64,000 nt of DNA from Thiobacillus denitrificans (lineage in GTDB: Bacteria; Pseudomonadota; Gammaproteobacteria; Burkholderiales; Thiobacillaceae). The notes below the pieces were generated by a model. That model was not told where the DNA came from and made no database searches. It worked only from the letters and a program-made list of their open reading frames with translations. Numbering within the stretch: the first letter of the stretch is position 1; the number at the start of each line of letters is the position of its first letter. The position numbers were made by a program, and so were the translations under genes. Shown here in pieces: positions 40,600 through 52,261 of this stretch. Location of the stretch: NCBI GenBank assembly GCA_002403375.1, contig DHHQ01000013.1:167173-231172 (forward strand). Direction: 5' to 3'.

Positions 40600-41267
40600 C
40601 AGGCGGTTTCTCCCGTTTGCGCGTCTTCGAGCACGCCGCGCTGCTTCAACAGGTCGGACAGCGCGCCTTCGAGGATGCGCGGCGCGAATTCGGCGTAGTC
40701 GAACGCGAGGTCGAGCAGCGGACCTTCGTGGATGACCTTGTTGCGCCGCTCGATGAAGCCCAGGCGCGACAGCTGCGGCAGCGCGAACTGCTGCAGCCGC
40801 GCGCGCCCGCCGAGCAGCTTGCCGTAGTCCTCGAGCAGCACGTTCTCGGGGATGCCGCGCGAGGCTTCGTGCGCGGCGGGGGTGAGCTTCACCGTCTCGA
40901 ACAGTTCGTTCTGCGCGTCGGCCTGGGTCGACTCGCCCGCCAGCTGGCGCTCGCGCTTGGGCAGGATGATCAGCGCCCACAGGATGACGAGGAGCGCGGC
41001 GGCGTCCCTGGGCAGGCCGATGTTGCTCGCCTGCCAGGCGTCGTTCTGCTCGAACACGGCGGCTTCCTGCTCGCGGGCGAGCGCGACCGAGATGTGTGAG
41101 GCGAACGGGTGGGCCAGCAGCCGCAGGCCGCTTTCGGCCAGCCGCGCCTCGACCTCGTCGCGAAATCCGGCGTCGACCAGCAGGCGTCGCGCCTCGGCGT
41201 CGTCGCGCGGCAGGAAACGCAGCGCCAGCAGGCGGGCGATCAGGCGTGCAGCGGGGGCGGTGTTCAA
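40599..41267 (-). CDS. jetB: Wadjet JetB-like KITE subunit
   Basis: A 222-residue protein with winged-helix character (SHISVALAREQ, ALPQLSRLGFIERRN), fitting the MksE/JetB subunit that binds the kleisin. The start is TTG at 41267, with AGGAG 8 bases upstream; it shares TTGA with the stop of the JetA-like gene. No in-frame ATG or GTG near the true N-terminus seems better. It belongs to the jetABCD operon. Confidence 0.78.
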   Translation of the reverse strand: MNTAPAARLIARLLALRFLPRDDAEARRLLVDAGFRDEVEARLAESGLRLLAHPFASHISVALAREQEAAVFEQNDAWQASNIGLPRDAAALLVILWALIILPKRERQLAGESTQADAQNELFETVKLTPAAHEASRGIPENVLLEDYGKLLGGRARLQQFALPQLSRLGFIERRNKVIHEGPLLDLAFDYAEFAPRILEGALSDLLKQRGVLEDAQTGETA

Positions 41268-42523
41268 GGTGTCTTCTCCTGGGGAAGCAGGCGGCCGGCG
41301 CTGATCTGCGCGACTTCGCCGCGGCCGACGGTCTGCATCTCGTCGGTCCATTCGAGCGTCACCGGCAGTTCGGCGAGCGGCGCGAGTTCGGGGCCGATGC
41401 TGGTCTCGCCGAGCAGCGCGAGCAGCGAGAGCCGGTAGGACGCCGCGCCGAAGCTGCCGCCGACGACCGTGTCGGCGACGCCCGCGGGGGCGTCGAGCCC
41501 GGCGAGCTGGCGGGTGAGCTCGAGGAGCTGCGGCGGCGGCTCGAGCGGGACGTCCTGGGTGTACTCGATCTCGGCGGTCGCCGGCATCGCCGAGACCTTG
41601 CGGCTCGGCTGCTCGCGCGCGAGGAACGCCTCGGTGTTGTCGAGCATCACGTCGGGCAGCACGAAGATGCTTTCCGGCGTGGCGGCCAGCCCCTGAGCCA
41701 TGTCGGCGAGCGCGTCGAGCGATCGCGTCTTCAGCCAGCCCGCCAGCTCGGAGGTGGACAGCCCGCCCTGCGACAGGTGCACCTGCTGGCGCGCGATCGC
41801 GGCGAGCTCGCGCTGGAACACCGAGGCCATGCGCAGCAGGCGCGACTGGCGCTGGCCGATCTGCTGCGCGAGCCGCCAGCTGTCGTCGTCGAGGCCCTCG
41901 GCGGACAGCTTGCGCATGACGTCGTTGGCCTTGTCCATCCACTGCTGCACCGACGCCAGCCTGGCCTGCGCATGGCGCAGGCGGAATTCGGAGCCGGAGG
42001 CGACCGCCTGGGCGAATTCCTCCTCGAGTTCGCCGAGCCGGGCGAGCAGGTGCGACAGCGCCTCGGGTGAGAGCTTGCCGACCGCGGCGCCGGCGGCGAC
42101 CTGCGCGGCGAGGAAGCCGAGCTCGCCGTCCTGCTCGCTGTTGAACGCCAGCAGGTTGGAGAGCGCCGCGAGCACCATGCGCCCCTCGGCCGAGAGCTGG
42201 TACACCCGGCGTTCCGTGTCCCACAGCAACAGGCCGTGCTCGCGCAGTCGCGCCAGCACGGTGCCGAGCTTGGTGTCGTTGAGGAAGGCGAAATACGCCT
42301 CGAGTTCGCGCGGCGTCCATTCCGGCGCGTCGGCGCGCAGGCCCACCTCGCGCAGCACCATCAGCCGCACCAGCACCTCCTCGTCGCCCCCGCGGAACAG
42401 CGCGATCAGCGCGCCGATCAACGGGCGGTTCGCGAGCAGCGGGAAGAGCGGCGGGATGTCCTCGGCGATGACGCCCGGGGCGAGGAATTCGCCGAGGGCC
42501 AGCGTGTCGCCGTCGGCCCGCAT
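41264..42523 (-). CDS. jetA: Wadjet JetA-like kleisin subunit
   Basis: A 419-residue, mostly helical protein with an N-terminal winged-helix region (ELEAYFAFLNDTKLGTVLARL) and a central helical bundle (SSEGDD-type linkers, LRHAQARLASVQQWMDKAND). Size and position match the kleisin JetA/MksF that bridges the two SMC heads. Its ATG overlaps the prfB stop as TGATG, so it may be translated as the second gene of the prfB transcript. Identification rests mainly on operon order with JetC and JetD. Confidence 0.75.
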   Translation of the reverse strand: MRADGDTLALGEFLAPGVIAEDIPPLFPLLANRPLIGALIALFRGGDEEVLVRLMVLREVGLRADAPEWTPRELEAYFAFLNDTKLGTVLARLREHGLLLWDTERRVYQLSAEGRMVLAALSNLLAFNSEQDGELGFLAAQVAAGAAVGKLSPEALSHLLARLGELEEEFAQAVASGSEFRLRHAQARLASVQQWMDKANDVMRKLSAEGLDDDSWRLAQQIGQRQSRLLRMASVFQRELAAIARQQVHLSQGGLSTSELAGWLKTRSLDALADMAQGLAATPESIFVLPDVMLDNTEAFLAREQPSRKVSAMPATAEIEYTQDVPLEPPPQLLELTRQLAGLDAPAGVADTVVGGSFGAASYRLSLLALLGETSIGPELAPLAELPVTLEWTDEMQTVGRGEVAQISAGRLLPQEKTP

Positions 42524-43627
42524 CAGACGCCCTGTTTCAGGCTCGCCTCGATGAACGGGTCGAGGTCGCCGTCGAGCACCTTCTGCGTGTTCGACGCCTC
42601 GACGTTGGTGCGCAGGTCCTTGATGCGCGACTGGTCGAGCACGTAGCTGCGGATCTGGTGGCCCCAGCCGACGTCCGACTTGCCCGCCTCGAGCTTGTCC
42701 TGCTCGGCCTGGCGCTTGCGCAGCTCGGCCTCGTAAAGCTTGGATTTCAGCATCGACATCGCCTCGGCGCGGTTCTTGTGCTGCGAGCGGTCGTTCTGGC
42801 ACTGCACCACGATGCCCGACGGCATGTGCGTGATGCGCACCGCGGAGTCGGTCTTGTTGATGTGCTGGCCGCCGGCGCCGGACGCGCGGTAGGTGTCGAT
42901 CCTGAGGTCGGCGGGGTTGATCTCCACCTCGATCGAGTCGTCGACTTCCGGGTAGACGAACACGCTGGCGAACGAGGTGTGGCGGCCGCCCGACGAGTCG
43001 AACGGCGACTTGCGCACCAGGCGGTGGACGCCGGTCTCGGTGCGCAGGTAGCCGTAGGCGTGGTCGCCTTCGATCTTGATCGACGCCGACTTGATGCCGG
43101 CGACGTCGCCCTCCGACTCCTCGAGCAGTTCGGCCTTGAAGCCCTTGCGTTCGGCGTATTTCAGGTACTGGCGCAGCAGCATCGATGCCCAGTCGCAGGC
43201 CTCGGTGCCGCCGGCGCCGGCCTGGATGTCGAGGAAGCAGTTGCTGGGGTCGGCCGGGTTGTTGAACATGCGGCGGAACTCGAGCGCCGAGACGTCATTC
43301 TCGATGGCCTCGATGTCGGCCTGCACGGCGGCGAGCGTGTCGTCGTCGTTTTCCTCGCGCGCCATCTCGAACAGCTCGGCCGCGTCCCTGAGGCCCGACT
43401 CGACGCGGTCGAGCACCAGCACCACGTCCTCCAGCGCCTTGCGCTCGCGCCCCAGTTCCTGGGCGCGGGCGGGGTCGTTCCAGAAGTCGGGCGACTCGGC
43501 GAGGCGGGTGACTTCCTCTAGACGGTCTTTCTTGACAGGGTAGTCAAAGAAACCCCCTGAGTTGGGTGGCACGCTCGCCCAGGTCGGCGAGTTTGGATTC
43601 GATCTGATTGAGGCTTTCGGCTTCCAT
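42523..43627 (-). CDS. prfB: peptide chain release factor 2, with programmed +1 frameshift
   Basis: RF2 recognises UGA and UAA stops. The zero-frame start MEAESLNQIESKLADLGERA (43627) runs to a UGA at codon 28 (43544-43546), and a +1 shift continues into the long frame ending at 42523, for 367 residues in all. The catalytic GGQ is in ASGAGGQHINKTDS, and the stop-recognition loop (SPF-type) reads RKSPFDSSGGRH. Autoregulation by RF2 level is standard. Downstream lies the Wadjet-like operon with a 1-base overlap. Confidence 0.97.
43543..43558 (-). promoter_or_regulatory. programmed +1 frameshift site of prfB
   Basis: The minus strand reads AGGGGG-TTT-CTT-TGA-C. The Shine-Dalgarno-like AGGGGG lies 3 bases before the slippery CTT, and the UGA is followed by C, exactly as in E. 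coli prfB apart from TTT for TAT. Confidence 0.95.
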
Positions 43628-43642
43628 GGCTGTGCTCGTTGA

Positions 43643-44926
43643 CTAGGCGGAAAAACCGCGCATTATAGCCCAGGCGGCGACCAGTCCGAGCCCGAGCGCG
43701 CCCATGCCGGCGATCGCGTGGCGCGCCATCGGCCAGCCGCCGACGGTGAGCGCGAGCGCCGACTTGAAGGCGAGGTTGGACAGCACGGCCAGCGTGACGA
43801 CGTCGATCGCGAGGGTGGCCGACAGCCGGTCCAGGTTGTGCAGGCGCAGGCTCGACAGGGTGATGGCGTCGACGTCGGTCAGGCCGGACACCAGGGCCAC
43901 GGCGTACAGTCCGCGCGCGCCGAGCCAGTCCGACAGCCACGCCGCCGCCAGCAGGACCACGCCGTACAGCAGGCCGAAGCCGAGCGCCGTGCGCAGTTCG
44001 GTCGGGTTGCCCATCGCGAGTTCGGGCAGCTCGCCCCCGGGGCGCAGGCGCCGCACCCCGTAGGCTGCGCCGAGTCCGCCCGCGACCAGCCCGCCCGCCA
44101 GCACCGGCGCCAGTTGCGGCAGCACGTCGGGCGCCACCACGAGCGCCAGCACGCCGAGGCGCACCAGCACCACCAGGTTGGCCAGCACGATGACGATCAC
44201 CGCGACCGGCATCATCACTGCGCTGGCGCGGGCATGCCGGCTGAACGCCAAGGTGGTGGCGGTCGACGACACCAGGCCGCCGAGCAGGCCCAGCATCACC
44301 GCGCCACGCCGCTGCCCGACCAGCCGCAGCGCGGCGTAGCCCGCCAGCCCCACGCCGGCGATCAGCACCACCATCCACCAGATGTGGTGCGGATTGATCG
44401 CGCCGTAGGGGCCGTAGTCCTGGTTCGGCAGCAGCGGCAGGACGATCAGCGACAGCACCATGAACTGCAGCACCGACAGCAGGTCGCGCCGCGTCAGCTG
44501 CTCGCTCAGGCCGCGCAGTTCCGGCTTGAAGTAGAGCAGCAGCGTCGCCGCGATCCCCAGCATCACCGCCAGCTGGATCTCGTCGTGCCAGACCAGCACG
44601 CCGAGGCCGTAGCACAGCATCAGCGCCGCCACCGTCGTCGTGCCGGGGTCGCCATCCGGCTGAGGGGGCGAACGCAGGTAGGCCGCGATCATCATGCCGC
44701 CGACCAGCAGCAGGCCGACCGCGATCAGCCATTGTTCGCCCAGCGCCGTCGCCAGGTGCGCCGCCAGCACCCCCAGCAGCGCGGTCAGGGCGAAGGTGCG
44801 CAGGCCCGCCTTGGCGGCCGGGTTGCGCTCGCGCTCGAGCCCCATCAGCAGGCCGATCGCCATCGCCACCACGTAGTGCGGAAGCGGGGCGAGTTCGGCA
44901 GGCAGCCAGGCGAGGATGTCGTCCAT
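43643..44926 (-). CDS. MgtC/SapB-DUF4010 family membrane protein
   Basis: A 427-residue protein with about twelve hydrophobic helices. The N-terminal part is MgtC-like (VVAMAIGLLMGLERERNP, GLRTFALTALLGVLAAHL) and the C-terminal part is DUF4010-like (GLVSSTATTLAFSRHARA, SGLTDVDAITLSSLR). Function is uncertain; it may be a transporter or regulator of membrane potential or magnesium stress. It starts 114 bases downstream of the tmRNA terminator and ends 15 bases before the prfB start. Confidence 0.85.
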   Translation of the reverse strand: MDDILAWLPAELAPLPHYVVAMAIGLLMGLERERNPAAKAGLRTFALTALLGVLAAHLATALGEQWLIAVGLLLVGGMMIAAYLRSPPQPDGDPGTTTVAALMLCYGLGVLVWHDEIQLAVMLGIAATLLLYFKPELRGLSEQLTRRDLLSVLQFMVLSLIVLPLLPNQDYGPYGAINPHHIWWMVVLIAGVGLAGYAALRLVGQRRGAVMLGLLGGLVSSTATTLAFSRHARASAVMMPVAVIVIVLANLVVLVRLGVLALVVAPDVLPQLAPVLAGGLVAGGLGAAYGVRRLRPGGELPELAMGNPTELRTALGFGLLYGVVLLAAAWLSDWLGARGLYAVALVSGLTDVDAITLSSLRLHNLDRLSATLAIDVVTLAVLSNLAFKSALALTVGGWPMARHAIAGMGALGLGLVAAWAIMRGFSA

Positions 44927-45041
44927 GTCGATCGGGGGGGAAGGGGCTGTTGGGATGCTATGTGAAGTATGCGTCCGGGGGGCGAATTCGCAATCACCGC
45001 CTGTCGGCGGGCGGCCACCTGGCCCCCGCGCCGCGGACAAA

Positions 45042-45073
45042 GAAAAACCCCAACCGTTTGGGCGGTTGGGGTT
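45042..45073 (-). terminator. rho-independent terminator of ssrA
   Basis: On the minus strand AACCCCAACCG, a six-base loop, CGGTTGGGGTT, followed by T-rich sequence (TTTTTCTTTG). It lies ten bases beyond the tmRNA 3' end. Confidence 0.9.
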
Positions 45074-45082
45074 CGGGTAGGG

Positions 45083-45449
45083 TGGTGGAGCCGGCGGGAA
45101 TCGAACCCGCGTCCGCAAGCCCTCTACAGGCAGTTCTACATACTTAGTCCGGTGTTTTTAAGCTTTAAGCTCCATCACGCCCGCCGAACAGGCTGGATCT
45201 CGCCGAGTCGCCTTGGATTTAGCACCCGCCCAAGCGACCCGGACAGGCACGATTTCATGTGAATTAACTCACTGCCGGGTTGCCCCGACCTAGCCCATGA
45301 ACAGGCTAGTGTGAGTCCTGGACCTTAAGCGGCCAGGGCGTAGTTTTCGTCGTTTGCGACTAAAGTTTTTCAGTTGGATTTACGAGGTGCTCTGACCCTC
45401 GGTATGCCCTACGCTGCTTTGCGACCCACGTCGAAGCCAGGTCGGCCCC
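45083..45449 (-). ncRNA. ssrA: transfer-messenger RNA
   Basis: A 367-base tmRNA on the minus strand. The 5' end GGGGCCGACCTGGCTTCGACG pairs with the 3' end CGGCTCCACCA as a seven-base acceptor stem (one G-U pair), with CCA encoded. A T-arm (GGGTTCGATTCCC) precedes the 3' end. The tag-coding segment gives ANDENYALAA. It rescues stalled ribosomes with SmpB. A TACACT box upstream (45467-45472) is a possible -10. Confidence 0.97.
45325..45357 (-). CDS. tmRNA proteolysis tag
   Basis: The resume codon GCA at 45357 and nine more codons encode ANDENYALAA, then TAA. This is the same tag as in E. coli. It is an internal reading frame of tmRNA, not an independent gene. Confidence 0.95.
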   Translation of the reverse strand, partial: ANDENYALAA

Positions 45450-45531
45450 ATGTGTTGCGTGCAACAAGTGTACCGCATAGAGGCGGTGCCTGCGGGAAAG
45501 TTCCGGCGCCGGGGCAAAAGTCCCCGCAGGC

Positions 45532-45915
45532 TCAGCCGAGGAAGGGGAGGGGATCATGCGCGCGCGCCACCGCGAGCATGTAGCCGAACACCGCCAGCGC
45601 GGCGAGCCAGGCGGCGATCCGCGTGCCGCGGGTTCGGCCGCGCTTGAGGGCCACGGTGCCGAGCCCGATGTAGACGATGAGCGCGACGAGCTTGGCGGTG
45701 AGCCAGCCGTCGGCGAGCGGGTATTGCCCGATCAGCAGGGCCAGCCCGATGCCGCTGGCGAGCAGCAGGGTGTCGTTGACGTGGGGGACGATGCGCACCC
45801 AGCGCGCGTGCAGCCTCGCGGACTCCACGATCATCCAGATGCCGCGCAGGACGAACAGTGCGAGGCTGACGGCGACGGTGGCGAGGTGCAGGTGCTTGAC
45901 GAGCGAGTAGTCCAT
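45532..45915 (-). CDS. SirB2-family membrane protein
   Basis: A 127-residue protein with four helices, resembling SirB2 (LVKHLHLATVAVSLALFVLRG, RIVPHVNDTLLLASG). The molecular function is unknown. It is 2 bases from the gph stop upstream and ends the ubiG-gph-sirB2 run. Confidence 0.88.
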   Translation of the reverse strand: MDYSLVKHLHLATVAVSLALFVLRGIWMIVESARLHARWVRIVPHVNDTLLLASGIGLALLIGQYPLADGWLTAKLVALIVYIGLGTVALKRGRTRGTRIAAWLAALAVFGYMLAVARAHDPLPFLG

Positions 45916-45917
45916 TT

Positions 45918-46598
45918 TCAGGCGGCCAGATAGTCGAGTGTCTCGGTGGGGTGGCGGATTTCGGCGTGCGCCCCCCAGGTGTGCGGCTGGTCGCTGGTGT
46001 CGAGGTAGCCCCACGCGGCGACCAGTGCCGGCATGGCGGCGGCACGCGCGGCCTGGATGTCGCGCTCGGCGTCGCCGAGGTACAGGCACTCTCCGGGCGT
46101 TGCGCTGCACAGTTCGGCGGCGGCGAGCATCGGCGCCGGGTGCGGCTTGGGCTGCGGGCAGGTGTCGCCGGAGACGATGCAGGCGGCGCGCTCGGCGAGG
46201 TCGAGCACCGACATCAGCGGCTCGGTGAAGCGCGCCGGCTTGTTGGTGACCACCCCCCAGGCGAGGCCACGCCGCTCGAGCGCGTCGAGCAGTTCGAGGA
46301 TGCCGGGGAAGGGGCGCGAGTGGATGCAGATGTTCTCGGCGTAGAGCTGCAGGAACTCTTCGCGCAGGTGCGCGAAGCGCGGATCCTCCGGATGCACGTC
46401 GAATCCGATGCCGAGCAGGCCGCGTGCGCCGTGCGAGGCCTGCGGGCGGATCACCGCATCGGCGAGTGGCGGCAGCCCGTGGCGTGCACGCTGCAGGTTG
46501 AGCGCGTGGCCGAGGTCGGGCGCGGTGTCGACGAGGGTGCCGTCGAGGTCGAACAGGACGGCGCGGATGTTTTCGAGCCGGGCCACGTCAGGCTTCAC
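45918..46598 (-). CDS. gph: phosphoglycolate phosphatase
   Basis: A 226-residue HAD-superfamily hydrolase. Motif I is VLFDLDGTLVDTAPDL, motif II GVVTNKP, motif III in PQPKPHPAPM, and motif IV YLGDAERD. The cap domain fits Gph. It removes 2-phosphoglycolate; phosphatase activity on other small phosphates is possible. The start is GTG at 46598, overlapping ubiG by 11 bases; a second GTG at 46586 is an alternative. Confidence 0.92.
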   Translation of the reverse strand: MKPDVARLENIRAVLFDLDGTLVDTAPDLGHALNLQRARHGLPPLADAVIRPQASHGARGLLGIGFDVHPEDPRFAHLREEFLQLYAENICIHSRPFPGILELLDALERRGLAWGVVTNKPARFTEPLMSVLDLAERAACIVSGDTCPQPKPHPAPMLAAAELCSATPGECLYLGDAERDIQAARAAAMPALVAAWGYLDTSDQPHTWGAHAEIRHPTETLDYLAA

Positions 46599-47289
46599 TT
46601 CTGCGCGTCGCCATCAGGTAATTGACGTCGGTGTTGGTTTCCAGCCGGTATACCTTGGTCAGCGGATTGTAGGTCAGGCCGGTGAGCTCCCCGGTCTCGA
46701 GCCCGGCTTCGCGCGCCATGCGGGCGAGTTCGGCAGGCTTGATGAACTTGGCGTAGTCGTGGGTGCCGCGCGGCAGCAGCTTGAGCACGTACTCGGCGCC
46801 GATGACGGCGAACAGATAGCTCTTGGGATTGCGGTTGAGCGTCGAGAAGAACACCCAGCCGCCGGGCTTGACGAGGCGCGCACAGGCGGCGACGACCGAA
46901 GCGGGGTCGGGCACGTGCTCGAGCATCTCCATGCAGGTGACGACGTCGAATTCGCCGGCGTGCTGGTCGGCGTAGTCCTCGGCCGAGACCAGCTGGTAGT
47001 CGACCTGCCTGCCCGACTCGTACAGATGCAGCCTGGCGACCTTGAGCGCCTTCTCCGACAGGTCGATCCCGCTGACGGCGGCGCCGGCGCCGGCCATCGC
47101 CTCGGCGAGGATGCCGCCGCCGCAGCCGACGTCGAGCACCTTCTTGCCGGCGAGCGAGGCCTGCCTGTCGATCCATTTCAGGCGCAGCGGGTTGATCTCG
47201 TGCAGCGGGCGGAACTCGGAATTCGGATCCCACCAGCGGTGGGCGAGTTCGGAAAACTTGGCGATTTCGGCAGCGTCGACGTTGCTCAT
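46588..47289 (-). CDS. ubiG: ubiquinone biosynthesis O-methyltransferase
   Basis: A 233-residue SAM-dependent methyltransferase. It carries RWWDPNSEFRPLHEINPLRL near the N-terminus, SAM motif VLDVGCGGGILAEAMA, and VTCMEMLEHVPDP, all typical of UbiG. It methylates two hydroxyl groups in ubiquinone synthesis. It is next to gph, a common betaproteobacterial arrangement. Confidence 0.95.
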   Translation of the reverse strand: MSNVDAAEIAKFSELAHRWWDPNSEFRPLHEINPLRLKWIDRQASLAGKKVLDVGCGGGILAEAMAGAGAAVSGIDLSEKALKVARLHLYESGRQVDYQLVSAEDYADQHAGEFDVVTCMEMLEHVPDPASVVAACARLVKPGGWVFFSTLNRNPKSYLFAVIGAEYVLKLLPRGTHDYAKFIKPAELARMAREAGLETGELTGLTYNPLTKVYRLETNTDVNYLMATRRSEA

Positions 47290-47297
47290 GGTGAACC

Positions 47298-48611
47298 CTA
47301 TGCAGTCAGTTTGGTGCGCCAGTAGGCGGCGCGGGCGACGAGATCGTCGGTGTCCAGATCGACCAGGCGGCCTTCGTTCAGTTTCAGCTTGCCGTCGACC
47401 CAGACGTGGGTGACGTGCTCGCGCCCGGCAACGTAAACCAGGTGCGAGACCGGGTCAAATACCGGCTGGCAGGCCGGCGCGCGCAGGTCGACCGCGACCA
47501 GGTCGGCGCGCTTGCCGGCGGCGATGCTGCCGATGCGGTCGTCGAGGTTCAGGGCGCGGGCGGCGCCCAGCGTGGCGGCATGGAGCGCGGCCGCTGCCGG
47601 GAGGGCGGCCGCGTCGCCGCTGACCCCCTTGGCGAGCAGGGCGGCGAGCCGCATCTCGGCGAACAGGTCGATGCGGTTGTTGCTGGCGGCGCTGCCGGTG
47701 CCGAGGCCGACATTGACGCCCGCGCGCAGCAGGTCGGCGACCGGCGCGAAGCCGCGGGCGAGCTTGAGGTCGGCGCTCGGGCAATGCGCGACATGGCAGC
47801 CGTGCGACGCCAGCGACCCGATCTCGGCGTCGTTCAGGTGCACCGCGTGGGCGCCGATGAAGTTCGGGCCGAGGAGGCCCAGCTTCGCCAGGCGTTCCAG
47901 CGGGCGCACGCCGTGCTGCTTCAGGCTGTCGAGAATCTCGCCGTCGGTCTCGTGGAGGTGGGTGTGGATCGGCAGGCAGAGCTGCTCGGCCAGGGTGTTG
48001 ATGCGGGCGAGGGTGGCGTCGGACAGCGCGCTGGCGGCGTGCGGGGCGAAAGCGAAGGCGAGCAGCGCCTCGTCCTTGAGGTCGTCGCGCAGCGCGAGGC
48101 CCTTCGCCAGATGGCCGTCCGCGTCGGCCGCGTAGGGGCTCGGGTGTTCCGCCACGAACAGGCCCAGGGTGGCGCGCATGCCGGCCTGCAGGAAGGCCTC
48201 GCCTGCTGCATGAGGGAAAACGTACAGGTCGTTGCAGGCCGTGACGCCGCCCGCGAGCATTTCCGCGGCGGCGAGCAGGGTACCGTCGCGCACGAAGGCG
48301 TCGCAGACGTGTTGCCTGACTGCCGGCCAGACCGGCTCCTCTCGCCAGGCCGCGGCGGGGCGGTCGTCGGCGAAGCCGCGCAGCAGCGACGTCGCGGCGT
48401 GGCCGTGCAGGTTGACGAGCCCCGGGATCACCGCCTGGCCGGGCAAAGCGACCGTCTGCGCGGCTGCATAGCGGGCAAGCGCCGCTTCGGCGGGCAGCAC
48501 GTCGAGAATGGCGCCGTCGGCAACCGCCACGGCGTGGTCGGCCAGCGCACCCGGAGATTCGACGGGCACCACCCATTGCGGCAGGAGAAGGAAGTCGGCA
48601 CGGGCTTTCAT
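47298..48611 (-). CDS. MtaD-like amidohydrolase, active-site Asp replaced
   Basis: A 437-residue amidohydrolase of the TRZ/ATZ, 5'-methylthioadenosine/S-adenosylhomocysteine deaminase group. Metal ligands at strand 1 (VNLHGHAATSLLRG, H69 and H71), PIHTHLHETDGE and the His of AHAVHL are visible. The strand-8 motif, normally GTDGAASNN with a catalytic, metal-binding Asp, here reads GTGSAASNN, with Gly at 306. Activity may therefore be altered or lost. It follows the ubiG start by 8 bases; the ATG at 48611 is preferred to one at 48623. Confidence 0.85.
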   Translation of the reverse strand: MKARADFLLLPQWVVPVESPGALADHAVAVADGAILDVLPAEAALARYAAAQTVALPGQAVIPGLVNLHGHAATSLLRGFADDRPAAAWREEPVWPAVRQHVCDAFVRDGTLLAAAEMLAGGVTACNDLYVFPHAAGEAFLQAGMRATLGLFVAEHPSPYAADADGHLAKGLALRDDLKDEALLAFAFAPHAASALSDATLARINTLAEQLCLPIHTHLHETDGEILDSLKQHGVRPLERLAKLGLLGPNFIGAHAVHLNDAEIGSLASHGCHVAHCPSADLKLARGFAPVADLLRAGVNVGLGTGSAASNNRIDLFAEMRLAALLAKGVSGDAAALPAAAALHAATLGAARALNLDDRIGSIAAGKRADLVAVDLRAPACQPVFDPVSHLVYVAGREHVTHVWVDGKLKLNEGRLVDLDTDDLVARAAYWRTKLTA

Positions 48612-48693
48612 GGTGGCCCGCATTCTCGCCGTTTAGGCCTGGATTGGCAAAGGCGCCCGCCGTGTCGGCCAAGCCGGTCGGGGCGGGCGGCCA

Positions 48694-48702
48694 TGCTAAA
48701 AT
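48694..48702 (+). promoter_or_regulatory. extended -10 box before gyrA
   Basis: TGCTAAAAT, an extended -10 element (TGn before TAAAAT), about 36 bases before the gyrA ATG. No -35 of quality is seen 17 bases upstream. AT-rich TATATAAAA follows at 48722-48730. Confidence 0.4.
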
Positions 48703-48737
48703 CGCCCGCTTTGAAGCCTGATATATAAAAGCCGGTT

Positions 48738-51283
<2,546 letters not shown>

Positions 51284-51284
<1 letters not shown>

Positions 51285-52231
51285 TGCCGGGCGGGCTGCG
51301 CGACCTTTTCCGCAAGCCTGGCGGCCGCGCCGCACAGCATCCGCACTTTCTGGAAATCGTGGTGGCCCGGACGGGCCATCCCGCGCGCACCTTCCGCCTC
51401 AACCTCGACACGCTGAAGAAGGTGAGCGCGGCGCTCGGGGCCGTCGCGTTCGTCTGGTTCGCCGGCACCTTCTACGTCGCGTATTCGCACCTGTCCAACC
51501 AGGAGGCGATCGCCCGTGCCGGCCAGCAGGCCGAGCGCATCGCGCTGCTCGAATCGAGCAACGAGCGGCTCGCCGAAGAGAAGCAGAACGTCGACCAGAG
51601 CCTGCTCAGCCTGCGTGAGCGCGTCGAGCGACTTGCCGCCCGCGTGCACGGCCTGGTCGGGCGTGCGGAATCGGAATACCCGGTGGAGCGCTCGGTTCGG
51701 CCTCAGGGCGGCATGGCGATTCCGCTCGACGCGGACGAGGCGAGCGAGCTGATGCAGTCGGAAATGGCGTCGTTCGACGAGCGGCTCGATCGCCTGCTGC
51801 CCGAGTTGGAGCGGTCGCTCGCGCGCGAGCTCGCCCGCCCGGTCGGCATCCCGGTCGCGGGGGAACAGGACATCAGTTCCCGCTACGGGGTGCGCGGCAA
51901 CCCCTTCGGCCGCGGCCGCGAGTTCCACAACGGCGTCGATTTCGTGCTCGACATCGGAACGCCGGTCCTCGCCACCGGCCCCGGTGTGGTGGAGGCGGCC
52001 GGCCACGAAGGGCCGAACGGCAACCGCGTCGCGATCAATCACGGGTTCGGTTACCGCAGCGTGTACGCCCACCTGTCGAAGGTGCAGGTCAAGCCCGGGG
52101 ACGAAGTGAAGCGCGGCCAGGTCGTCGGCCTGAGCGGCAACACCGGGCGCTCGAGCGGCCCCCACCTGCATTACACCCTTTATTACCAGGGGAAAACGAT
52201 CGATCCCGACCGTTATCTCAAACCCCATTGA
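51284..52231 (+). CDS. M23-family metallopeptidase (LytM type)
   Basis: A 315-residue protein with one N-terminal membrane helix (about residues 44-62, VSAALGAVAFVWFAGTFYVA), a coiled coil (about 65-115) and a C-terminal M23 domain. Zinc ligands are present: H in REFHNGVDF with its Asp, and HLH in GPHLHYTLYY, so it should be catalytically active against peptidoglycan cross-links. The ATG overlaps the gyrA stop (TGATG). It lies beside bactofilin, a pairing often seen in cell-shape control. Confidence 0.93.
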
Positions 52232-52261
52232 GCCCCACGCAACGCTAGGAGACGCAGAAAC

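Noticed and set aside
37798..40698. Long open frame antisense to the JetC-like gene (966 codons)
   Set aside because: Same cause: the opposite strand of a GC-rich coiled-coil gene. No domain seen.
43544..43546. Broken prfB because of an in-frame UGA
   Set aside because: The AGGGGG-TTT-CTT-TGA-C context is the known programmed +1 frameshift of RF2.
44950..45583. Short open frames over the tmRNA region
   Set aside because: They lie across a clear structured RNA gene and have no homology features.
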